A stretch of DNA of 64,000 nucleotides from Devosia sp. FJ2-5-3 (GTDB lineage Bacteria; Pseudomonadota; Alphaproteobacteria; Rhizobiales; Devosiaceae): assembly GCF_029201545.1 (NCBI RefSeq), contig NZ_CP104007.1, positions 3,196,501 to 3,260,500 on the forward strand, written 5' to 3'. Of the stretch, positions 26,586 through 33,385 are shown piece after piece. Within the stretch, counting starts at the first letter, position 1; each line of letters begins with the position of its first letter. The notes under the pieces were generated by a model, which saw only the letters and a program-made list of their open reading frames with translations, searched no databases and was not told where the DNA came from. Both the position numbers and the translations under genes were made by a program.

Positions 26586-27062
26586 CTATCGGTTGCGGAT
26601 AGTTTTCGTAGCCGCCGCAATGGCGGCGCCCGCCGAGACGGAAGCGGCGATCCGCGCTTCTTCCATCATCGGAAAGGTCACGATCGAAATCTCGTAGAGA
26701 TCGATCTCGTGCAGCAGGCGCTGGCCGCTCTGGCGGCTGGCCTTGACCGTGCGAAAGCCGATGGAGAGCCCATCGAGCGCCCGCGTTTCGATCAGTTTTC
26801 TTAAGGCATCCGCCCGGGCCACGCCCGGCACCAGCCGTCCGGCCGCAAAAAGCCCGTGCGCGTCCTCGCGCAGCTCTTCCCAGATGCCCACCGGCTCCTT
26901 GGGGTCATGCTGGAACAACAGCCTGATGCGCCCGCGCCGCTTGGCGAGGCTCCTCGCAAAGGCCCCGGGCTGCACGATGTCGCCGCCACTGTCGATCCGG
27001 TTGAAAATGCTGGCATAGCCGGCAAAGCGTCCCTCTGCATCAATGGGGATTTTTTCGCCCAT
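26586..27062 (-). CDS. GTA prohead protease (g4-type, HK97 S78 family)
   Basis: A 158-residue HK97-family prohead protease that trims the capsid precursor. The catalytic pair is visible: His52 in LLFQHDP and Ser100 in LDGLSIGF; a conserved DLYEISIVTFPM follows. The start codon shares one base with the stop of the preceding 43-residue ORF (TGATG), suggesting re-initiation. Confidence 0.94.
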   Translation of the reverse strand: MGEKIPIDAEGRFAGYASIFNRIDSGGDIVQPGAFARSLAKRRGRIRLLFQHDPKEPVGIWEELREDAHGLFAAGRLVPGVARADALRKLIETRALDGLSIGFRTVKASRQSGQRLLHEIDLYEISIVTFPMMEEARIAASVSAGAAIAAATKTIRNR

Positions 27063-27193
27063 CAGCGTTTTACCCCGCTCCTGCCCGGCGGCGGCGCCGA
27101 TGCCTTGGTCTTGTCGGCCAAGGTCCCGGCCAGGTTCCAGGCAAATTGCCGGAACGTCTGCTGGGCCTGCTCGCGCTTGGTCTTTTCCGCCAT
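27062..27193 (-). CDS. 43-residue ORF between g3.5-like gene and prohead protease
   Basis: A very small gene fits exactly between two GTA genes: its ATG (27193) directly follows the TAG of the upstream gene and its TGA shares a base with the protease ATG. AAGGGGGA lies upstream. The product (MAEKTKREQAQQTFRQFAWN... ending SGVKR) has a charged helical N-terminal half and a proline-rich basic tail; net charge is strongly positive. I do not recognise a family. Exact packing and the ribosome binding site support translation; a role in head assembly is only implied by position. Confidence 0.55.
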   Translation of the reverse strand: MAEKTKREQAQQTFRQFAWNLAGTLADKTKASAPPPGRSGVKR

Positions 27194-27385
27194 CTATTCG
27201 TCCCCCTTGCGAAACAAACGATTGAGGCTCGATATCTCGGTCACGAAGTCATTGAAGCGCTTATTGGCCGCGGCGAGCTCCTTGAGGCTCCACACCAAAA
27301 GCGCACTCGCGCCACTCGCCCACAAAAACAGCGCCAGATGCGCCAGATCCCCGCGCTCAACGACGGTTTTGGTCAGCTCGTCCAT
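27194..27385 (-). CDS. small membrane protein at the g3.5 position of the GTA
   Basis: A 63-residue protein with one central membrane helix (ALFLWASGASALLVWSLKELA) and a charged C-terminal helix (RFNDFVTEISSLNRLFRKGDE). By position it corresponds to orf g3.5 of RcGTA (a head-formation protein), but I assign it by synteny, not by a remembered sequence. ATG 27385 is preceded by GGAAGGAG; an in-frame ATG further upstream (27442) lies beside a REP element. Downstream it abuts the 43-residue ORF without a gap. Confidence 0.7.
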   Translation of the reverse strand: MDELTKTVVERGDLAHLALFLWASGASALLVWSLKELAAANKRFNDFVTEISSLNRLFRKGDE

Positions 27386-27437
27386 GATGGTCTCCTTCCC
27401 GCCTTCTTGGCGGGGGCTTGGCGGCAATTGCCACCGG

Positions 27438-27498
27438 GTCATCCCCGCGCAAGCGGGGACCTCCGTTCAACAGGGGTTCCCGCTTTCGCGGGAATGAC
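27438..27498. repeat. REP-like double hairpin
   Basis: GTCAT (27438-27442) and ATGAC (27494-27498) bound two hairpins, CCCCGCgcaaGCGGGG and CCCGCtttcGCGGG, arranged head to head with about 14 bp between. This is the classic bacterial REP pair and a different family from the CCTCCCCC elements next to it. Confidence 0.8.
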
Positions 27499-27544
27499 AC
27501 TGTGATCAAGCGACACGAAAGGCGGCGAAGACAGTGCGCCTGGC

Positions 27545-27765
27545 GCACCCCCTTCCAGCCTCCCCCGTCAAGGGGGAGGAGCCGCATCGTGCTTTTGACA
27601 AGATCGCACCCCGTCCACCGTCCTTCTCCCTCCCCCTCGCGGGGAGGGCCGGGGGGGGATAAGAGCCACAATGCGCTCTGTAGCCCCTCTCGCGAGGCCA
27701 CATTTTCGCCCCACCCACAGATCGGCATCTCCCCCTTGAAGGGGGAGTTGGGGAGGGGATGACCT
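27545..27765. repeat. composite palindromic repeat (family A) between portal and g3.5 genes
   Basis: With the REP pair this fills most of the 460 bp spacer 27386-27846, the longest gap in the GTA cluster. Hairpins: CTCCCCCgtcaaGGGGGAG near 27560, CCTCCCCctcgcGGGGAGG near 27629, and CTCCCCCttgaaGGGGGAG near 27730. Reading frames across it are made of repeat sequence and are not credible genes. Confidence 0.75.
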
Positions 27766-27846
27766 CAGGCACATTAGGCCCCGCCGTTCGGGCCAAGCTC
27801 TTATGGCCTTGGTCGCTCAAACCCCTCCAGTGGAGCGATTTGCCAT

Positions 27847-29010
27847 TCACGCCCCGCCCAGGCCAACCATCGCCCGCTTTTCCTCATCACTGAGAAAACT
27901 CGCATTCCCCACCCGCTCCCACAGTGCGTTGCGGTCCTCGGCCAGAGCCTCCACCGCATCGAACTCGGGCACGACTTCCGCCCCCTCAAACGCCGGCCCG
28001 AGCCAGACGCTCAATTCCTGCGCCACGCGCACCACAAGCGGCACCAGGGTCTGGCGCCATAGCGCCCGATTGGCCTCGGCCATGTTCGCATAGGTGTTGT
28101 CGCCCGGAATGCCGAGCAGCATGGGCGGCACGCCGAAGGCCAACGCAATGTCCCGCGCCGCCGCATTCCTCGCCTCGATGAAATCCATGTCGCGGGGCGA
28201 AAGCGCGATGGCCTTCCAGTCGAGCCCGCCTTCGAGCACCATGGGCCGCCCCGCATTGGCTGCACCCGCAAAATTCTCCTCGAGCTCGGATTTGAGCCGC
28301 TGGAACTGCTCTTCGGTAAGGTTTCCCCCACCGGCCGAATAGACCAGCGCCCCGCTCGGTCGCGCTGCATTGTCGAGCAGCGCCTTGTTCCAGTGCGCCG
28401 AGGCATTGTGAATATCGAGGCTGGTCTGCGCTGCCTCCAGCGGGCCCATGCCATAATGGTCGTCCATGGGGTGGAACAGGGCCATATGCAGCACGCCCGG
28501 CACCGGCTCGCTCCCCTGCCCGATCCGCATCGTCCGCCCGCCGGCGGTATAATCATACCCAACCGGCCAGCCATCGGCGCCGGCTACCACCCGCATGCGG
28601 TCCGGCCGCAGCACGAACAGCGCCCGCACCGCCCCATCGACAATGCCCGCCTGGAGATAGGCGTTTCCCGCAGTCTGGAGATAAGCATAGACCGCCTCAA
28701 GCATTTCCCCGCCCGATTGGCGCCCATTGGGTTTGGCCAGTAATTCGGCCAGCGGATGCTCGCTTACCGCCTTGCCATCGACCACGACGGAAAGTGGCAC
28801 CCGCGTCGCCGCCTCGGCAATCAGCCGGATGCAGCGATAGACCACTGGATTGCGCATGAACCCTTCGTTGACGAGGCTGGAATACCCCCTCCCGCTCCAC
28901 TGCGCCGGTCCCAGCGCGCTCAGCGTCATCAGCGTCTGCCCGCCAAAATTCTTGCGTTCATCGGGCGCGCTTGTCCCTCCGCCAAACAGGCGGTTGATCC
29001 AGTTCGGCAT
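27847..29010 (-). CDS. GTA portal protein (g3-type, HK97 family)
   Basis: A 387-residue HK97-family phage portal protein: a dodecameric ring at the packaging vertex. Landmarks are NEGFMRNPVVYRCIRLIAEAATRVPL, HPLAELLAKPN, and the conserved wing/stem motif DMDFIEARNAAARDIALAFGVPPMLLGIPGDNTYANMAEANRALWR. ATG 29010 (MPNWINRLFGGG) has GGGAGAACC upstream; an ATG at 29043 would add 11 residues. An 85 bp gap separates it from the small membrane gene upstream. Confidence 0.94.
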   Translation of the reverse strand: MPNWINRLFGGGTSAPDERKNFGGQTLMTLSALGPAQWSGRGYSSLVNEGFMRNPVVYRCIRLIAEAATRVPLSVVVDGKAVSEHPLAELLAKPNGRQSGGEMLEAVYAYLQTAGNAYLQAGIVDGAVRALFVLRPDRMRVVAGADGWPVGYDYTAGGRTMRIGQGSEPVPGVLHMALFHPMDDHYGMGPLEAAQTSLDIHNASAHWNKALLDNAARPSGALVYSAGGGNLTEEQFQRLKSELEENFAGAANAGRPMVLEGGLDWKAIALSPRDMDFIEARNAAARDIALAFGVPPMLLGIPGDNTYANMAEANRALWRQTLVPLVVRVAQELSVWLGPAFEGAEVVPEFDAVEALAEDRNALWERVGNASFLSDEEKRAMVGLGGA

Positions 29011-29095
29011 GGTCTTGGTTCTCCCAGCAAGCAAGGCAAACAAAAAGCCCCGGACAATGCCGGGGCTTGGTCAGATCATTCTGTGGCGCTCGCGC

Positions 29096-29218
29096 CTATT
29101 CAGCCGGATGCTGCTCGTGGCGTTTCAGATCGCGCATATGCAGCCATGCGCCACCCGAACCGATCGCCAGAACCAGGATCGGCATGATGATGAAGGCGAA
29201 GACTTCGATGAAGCTCAT
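29096..29218 (-). CDS. 40-residue membrane protein in the GTA cluster
   Basis: A tiny protein, MSFIEVFAFIIMPILVLAI followed by GSGGAWLHMRDLKRHEQHPAE: one N-terminal membrane helix and a charged His-rich tail. The ATG overlaps the stop of the next upstream gene (ATGA at 29215-29218), with GGAGG nine bases before it. No family recognised. It lies between terminase and portal genes, where the RcGTA cluster has no such gene as far as I know. Confidence 0.6.
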   Translation of the reverse strand: MSFIEVFAFIIMPILVLAIGSGGAWLHMRDLKRHEQHPAE

Positions 29219-29445
29219 GATTTCAGTCCTCCAAGGACCCATCGTGCAATCATATGTAGTGCAATCGCGACCAAAAGCCAAATGACGCCACCGAGAACAA
29301 AGGCCCAAGTCGCCAAGGCCGTTCCCGATGCGCCGTAAATAACAGCTGCAAGAGGCGCCAGGACACCGACGGTAAGACAGGCAGTGGATGTGCGATCCAA
29401 CGCATTGGCCAATAGTTTCGTGCGCTCGTTCTCGATCAGGCTCAT
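29215..29445 (-). CDS. 76-residue two-helix membrane protein in the GTA cluster
   Basis: An N-terminal amphipathic stretch (LIENERTKLLANALDRTSTAC) precedes two membrane helices (LTVGVLAPLAAVIYGASG and WAFVLGGVIWLLVAIALHMIARWVLGG). It is translationally coupled to the 40-residue gene and starts 37 bp after the terminase stop. A two-helix, short-tail layout recalls small holin or antiholin proteins, but also many unrelated small membrane proteins; function unknown. Confidence 0.65.
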   Translation of the reverse strand: MSLIENERTKLLANALDRTSTACLTVGVLAPLAAVIYGASGTALATWAFVLGGVIWLLVAIALHMIARWVLGGLKS

Positions 29446-29482
29446 AGACGAAATCTATCCATGTTTCTGGGGAACGCCAGCC

Positions 29483-30727
29483 CTAAAGCCCCCGCACCCG
29501 GGGCCTTGTCCCATCCACCAACAAATCCGTCAGCGCCCAGACCAGCGCATCGACCCGGTCCGGAGAATGCCCATCGGCCTTGCCGTCCGGCCCGAAAGCG
29601 CAGAGTTCATCCTCCAGCGCCGTCAGCCCCGGCGCATGGGTCACCAGGCCCCGCCCGTAATAGGCCGCCACCGGCTCGGCGCGCAGCCATTTGCCCCGCG
29701 TCGCCCGCACCGGCCGCACCGGAACATTGGCGTCGACCTGGGCGATCATCTGCGTGACGAGGTCCCCGCCCTGGTTGACCTCGACCACGATGGCGTCGGC
29801 CCGGTGCGCATGAAATGCCGCCACCGCCCGCCGCGCCCAGGTGAGCGGCGCCGCACGCTTCAGCGTTGCGTCCTCGAGCACCACCGCGCCTTCGCCACAG
29901 CGCCCGGCAATGACAATCCCGCAGGCGTCCGAGCGCGCATGCCCCGTCACTGGCGGGTCCACCGCCACGACGATCCGACCGTCCGCCCCCGCCTCGGCGG
30001 GCCGGAACAGGCCGCGCTGCCAGAGCGCATCGGGCCGATCCTCGATCAGCTCGCCATCGAGCTCCTGCCGCCCCAGCACGGTGCCGCGATAGCGCGCCAC
30101 CACCGCCTCGAGAAAATTGGGCGCCAGCTGTGCCTTGTTCTCGACCGTCGCCATTCGCACCACCGCAGTTTGCGGATCGGCAAGCAGCCGCTTGATCAGC
30201 TTGGTCGGCCTTGGCGTCGTCGTCACCAATTGGCGCGGATGCTCCCCCAGCCGCAGCCCGAACTGCAGCTGGTCGAACGCCGCCTCGGCATTGGGCCATT
30301 TGGCGGCCTCGTCGCACCAGGCGGCGGCAAATTGGGGCCCGCGAAAGCGCTCGGGGTCCGAGGCGGTCATCACCGCGCCCTCGACCCCATTGGGCCAGAT
30401 CAGCCGATTATTGCCGCGCAATACCGGCCGTTCTTCATCGGGATGCACGCTGAGAATGCCGCTGTCGCCGCGCACCATGATCTCGACGGCTTCCTTCATG
30501 GTTTCACCCACGAGCGCGATCGGGCCAATCCCGTCCCGCGCGAGGCTTCGCACCCATTCGGCGCCGGCCCGCGTCTTGCCCGAGCCGCGCCCGCCCATCA
30601 GCAGCCAGGTGGTCCAGTCCCCCGGCGGCGCCAATTGTTTGGGGAGCGCCCAGCGCGGCCAGTCGAAAAATTCCGCCTCGAGCTCCTCCGCCGATAGCGC
30701 ATTGACCGGTTTTGCAAATCCGGTCAT
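29483..30727 (-). CDS. GTA terminase large subunit (g2-type)
   Basis: A 414-residue packaging motor. ATPase: Walker A GGRGSGKT (about 45-52) and Walker B AAAWCDEAA (about 137-145). The C-terminal RNase H-like nuclease keeps acidic residues in VVAVDPPVTG, VVEVNQGGD and SPDRVDALVWAL. In GTAs it packages host DNA head-full rather than from a specific site. The ATG shares a base with the TerS stop (TGATG). Confidence 0.95.
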   Translation of the reverse strand: MTGFAKPVNALSAEELEAEFFDWPRWALPKQLAPPGDWTTWLLMGGRGSGKTRAGAEWVRSLARDGIGPIALVGETMKEAVEIMVRGDSGILSVHPDEERPVLRGNNRLIWPNGVEGAVMTASDPERFRGPQFAAAWCDEAAKWPNAEAAFDQLQFGLRLGEHPRQLVTTTPRPTKLIKRLLADPQTAVVRMATVENKAQLAPNFLEAVVARYRGTVLGRQELDGELIEDRPDALWQRGLFRPAEAGADGRIVVAVDPPVTGHARSDACGIVIAGRCGEGAVVLEDATLKRAAPLTWARRAVAAFHAHRADAIVVEVNQGGDLVTQMIAQVDANVPVRPVRATRGKWLRAEPVAAYYGRGLVTHAPGLTALEDELCAFGPDGKADGHSPDRVDALVWALTDLLVDGTRPRVRGL

Positions 30728-31149
30728 CAGCGCGCGAGAAACTGCTCGCGACGCTTGATCAGCTTGGCCCTGAGATCGGTCAGGTCCTTACGGGTCGGCG
30801 GCTCCACATTGCGCTCGGCGGCTCCCAGTTCGATCAGCTTGTCGAGCGTGCGCACCTCGTCGGCCAGCACTTTGGCTTTCTTGTCGATTGGCATATCCTC
30901 GGCCTTTTCCAATTCTCTGATCTGGGCTTCCAGAACCCGCAGCATTCGCTCCACCAGCTCCGCCTTGCGCAGCGGGCTTGCCTTGATACTGAGCCAGTCC
31001 TGCTTTTCCCGGCGATAGCGCAGCTGCGCTGGCGTAATCCCGTGGCGCTGACAGATCACCTCGGGGTGAAACAACCGCCCCTCATATTCAAAGCGGATGG
31101 TCTCCCAGTCCGGCGCCTTTCGGGGCCGGTCCTTCGGCGTTTTTTCCAT
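30727..31149 (-). CDS. GTA small terminase-like protein (g1-type)
   Basis: A 140-residue first gene of the cluster. It has an N-terminal helix-turn-helix-like region (WETIRFEYEGRLFHPEVICQRHGITPAQLRYRREKQDW) and a long coiled-coil second half (LVERMLRVLEAQIRELEKAED). Size, position and layout match GTA g1/TerS, which has lost site-specific packaging in RcGTA. The spacer 31150-31247 upstream should hold the cluster promoter. Confidence 0.85.
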   Translation of the reverse strand: MEKTPKDRPRKAPDWETIRFEYEGRLFHPEVICQRHGITPAQLRYRREKQDWLSIKASPLRKAELVERMLRVLEAQIRELEKAEDMPIDKKAKVLADEVRTLDKLIELGAAERNVEPPTRKDLTDLRAKLIKRREQFLAR

Positions 31150-31193
31150 GGCGTTGACTCAACTGTGAGAAGCACCGGCATCACCGGGCGGAA

Positions 31194-31226
31194 CCGCAAG
31201 GAATCGGGCGGGATTCGTCCTTGCGG
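31194..31226. promoter_or_regulatory. inverted repeat between GTA cluster and KTSC gene
   Basis: CCGCAAGGA (31194-31202) and TCCTTGCGG (31218-31226) form a perfect 9 bp inverted repeat with a 15-base centre, which has a further partial match (AATC/GATT). It lies in the 98 bp divergent spacer in front of the first GTA gene and the KTSC gene, so it could be an operator or an mRNA hairpin in the KTSC leader. Confidence 0.4.
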
Positions 31227-31247
31227 AGTCCGACAGGGAGATCCCCG

Positions 31248-31496
31248 ATGTCCACCGCAATCCGCCATCTTTTCTACCGCCCCGAAAGCGCGGAGCTTTC
31301 GATCTGGTTTGCCCCCGAGGGCCGGCGCTACAAATATTTCGATGTGCCGCAATCGGCCTATGAAGCCCTGCGCGACGCCCCCTCGCGCGGCCAGTATTTC
31401 AACCGCGCCATCAAGGGCCATTATCGCTGCACGAAAATTGAGGAGGAGAGTTCCAGGAACCGACGCCGCCGCCGCTTGGGCGCCGCGTCTTCCTGA
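31248..31496 (+). CDS. KTSC domain protein
   Basis: An 82-residue protein. Residues 3-62 form a KTSC domain (IRHLFYRPESAELSIWFAPEGRRYKYFDVPQSAYEAL, ending FNRAIKGHYRC). A very basic tail follows (SSRNRRRRRLG). KTSC domains are linked to RNA or nucleic-acid functions and often occur in phage genes; the precise role is unknown. ATG 31248 is preceded by AGGGAG. It is divergent from the GTA cluster, with a shared 98 bp control region. Confidence 0.8.
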   Translation: MSTAIRHLFYRPESAELSIWFAPEGRRYKYFDVPQSAYEALRDAPSRGQYFNRAIKGHYRCTKIEEESSRNRRRRRLGAASS

Positions 31497-31570
31497 CCCA
31501 TTTCTTCGACCATGCCTGAACTCTACCAGACCAGCGGCACCCGCAGATAAGTTGGATAAGTTCTTGCCGT

Positions 31571-32071
31571 TCAGCCGTCGATTTCACCATCGGGCAGGAC
31601 CACATAGATCAACACGGCCAGCATGGTGATGAAGACGCGAAACGCCGAAGCCAGCCCGTTCCAGCTCTGCGACATCCACATGCCGAACCATTCCCCGCCC
31701 ACGGACATGAACCCGACCTGCCAGAGCACGAAGCCAAGGGTCAGCCCGGCAATCGCGAAAGTCTTGCCCCGGTTGAAGTCCCGTGCGCTCGCCGCCCGCC
31801 GCGCGAAGATCCGCGCCGCCCCCATCAGGCAGAGCACCGCCACCAGAATTTCGGTCACGATGATCAGTCCATAGGCGATGTGATGAATGAGCTCACTGGT
31901 GATGGCCCGATAGCCGATCGTGGCATCGGGAAAGATCGTGTCCATCGCCAGCACATGGCTCACAAAGGCGAAATTGGACCCGTAATCGGTGAGATTGCCG
32001 AACGCCACGAGCCCCGCATAAAGCCCCATCGCCGCCACCAACACGGCCTTGCTCACCCGCGTGATCACCAT
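31571..32071 (-). CDS. DUF2165 small integral membrane protein
   Basis: A 166-residue protein with four membrane helices (SKAVLVAAMGLYAGLVAFGNL, IAYGLIIVTEILVAVLCLMGA, FAIAGLTLGFVLWQVGFMSVG, AFRVFITMLAVLIYVVL). The NLTDYGSNFAFVSHVLAMDTIFP motif after helix 1 identifies the DUF2165 family of unknown function. It ends with an acidic tail. It is 24 bp from the DUF2254 gene on the same strand. Confidence 0.85.
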   Translation of the reverse strand: MVITRVSKAVLVAAMGLYAGLVAFGNLTDYGSNFAFVSHVLAMDTIFPDATIGYRAITSELIHHIAYGLIIVTEILVAVLCLMGAARIFARRAASARDFNRGKTFAIAGLTLGFVLWQVGFMSVGGEWFGMWMSQSWNGLASAFRVFITMLAVLIYVVLPDGEIDG

Positions 32072-32095
32072 TCCCGCCCCCCGAAAACCTGCCGG

Positions 32096-33325
32096 TCAGT
32101 CCGGCTTGATCCAGTCTGCCACGGCCTTGAGCGTTGCCAGGTCATCGTCCAGCGTCATCGCCGCCTCTGCCCGCCGCAAGCTCACGCGGGCAAAGTCATG
32201 CGCTGCCCGAGCAAAGGCCGAATTGCATTCGGCCACGGTCTCGAGGCTTTTCATCAGCCGGATCATCACCTCGACAATGGCGGCGCCATCGCGGGCCGTC
32301 GGGCGATAGACATCTTCCAGCACCTCCGCCGGCCGGATCGGCCGGACATAGACCCGGTCATAGCGCACTTCTACGGGCTCTTCCCGCCAGTCGACGAGCA
32401 GCCTTGTCGCCGTATCGATCACCACGATGCCCGTGCCCGGATCATTGATGCCGGCCGACATCGCCTTGTCGCCAATTTCACCCAGCACGATCATGCCGAA
32501 GCGCGGATCGGAATCGAAAGTCCGGTTCTCGCCCAGAACGAAACAGTCGATCAGCTGCTCGCGGATCTCCTCGTCCGCACGCCCGTCCACCAGCATCAAT
32601 GGCCTGACCGGGGTCGCATAAGTGCCGGGCCGCGCCATCACAATGACCCGGAGCTCGTGTTCTTCAGCCAGCTTTTGCAACGCCGGCATGTCGCAATGCT
32701 GGACATAACCCGAACGCGGTGCCGGGATCGGTTTGCCCTCGCCGTCCCCGTCCAGCCTTTGCCCGCCGAGATAGGGGAATTCTGCCATGGTCTCGATGGC
32801 GCTGCGCGTTGCCGTTTCCACCGCGCTGATCGTGTAGCCCACCCGGCCGATTGCGGAAATCTGGCCGATCCAGCGGATCAGCGAGGTCACCACCAGAACC
32901 ACCACGCCCAGCGTCACCACGAAGAGGAACAGCCGCCCCGCCTCGCTGTAGATGCCAACCGAAAGCCCGATAATGCCGACGATGGAAAAGAGAAAGGCCC
33001 CGATAAAGACCGAGATCGAGGTCTGCGCCCGCAGATAGCCGGCGATCAGCGGCACGGCGCGCGGGGTGGTCGCCGCCGAGGCGCCGGAGAAGGCGCTGAC
33101 CACGGTCGAAAGGGCGAAGACCGCCACCGTCAGCAGGCTCGACGCCAGGATCTGCAAAATGGTCTGCACGGCATTTGCCGGCATGACGAAGGGCAGTTCC
33201 TCGGGCGCATACTGCGCCAGCAGGTAGGCGATGAGGATCGTCAGCAGCGCGATGCCGGAAAAGGCGGCCGGCAAAAACCACATGCGCTGCATCAATTGGC
33301 GCAGCTTGAATTTCAGGTAGCTCAT
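32096..33325 (-). CDS. DUF2254 membrane protein
   Basis: A 409-residue protein of the DUF2254 family. Four helices fill the first 160 residues (FLPAAFSGIALLTILIAYLLA, LLTVAVFALSTVVSAFSGASAATTPRAV, TSISVFIGAFLFSIVGIIGLSV, LFLFVVTLGVVVLVVTSLIRWIG). A cytoplasmic C-terminal domain includes MSAGINDPGTGIVVIDTATRLL, a conserved family stretch. Function unknown; possibly a membrane scaffold or channel. Confidence 0.88.
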   Translation of the reverse strand: MSYLKFKLRQLMQRMWFLPAAFSGIALLTILIAYLLAQYAPEELPFVMPANAVQTILQILASSLLTVAVFALSTVVSAFSGASAATTPRAVPLIAGYLRAQTSISVFIGAFLFSIVGIIGLSVGIYSEAGRLFLFVVTLGVVVLVVTSLIRWIGQISAIGRVGYTISAVETATRSAIETMAEFPYLGGQRLDGDGEGKPIPAPRSGYVQHCDMPALQKLAEEHELRVIVMARPGTYATPVRPLMLVDGRADEEIREQLIDCFVLGENRTFDSDPRFGMIVLGEIGDKAMSAGINDPGTGIVVIDTATRLLVDWREEPVEVRYDRVYVRPIRPAEVLEDVYRPTARDGAAIVEVMIRLMKSLETVAECNSAFARAAHDFARVSLRRAEAAMTLDDDLATLKAVADWIKPD

Positions 33326-33385
33326 GTCTCCCCCTGCATCTCCTGCGCCCCGCGCGGCAAAGGATGGAGGGGGAAGACTGGGCCA

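Noticed and set aside
27506..27850. A 114-codon frame starting at a GTG overlapping the portal stop
   Set aside because: Most of it translates palindromic repeat DNA and no homologous gene is expected at this GTA junction.
15503..31149. An active prophage
   Set aside because: No integrase, repressor, replication or att-like sequence, and the gene order is that of an RcGTA-type particle.
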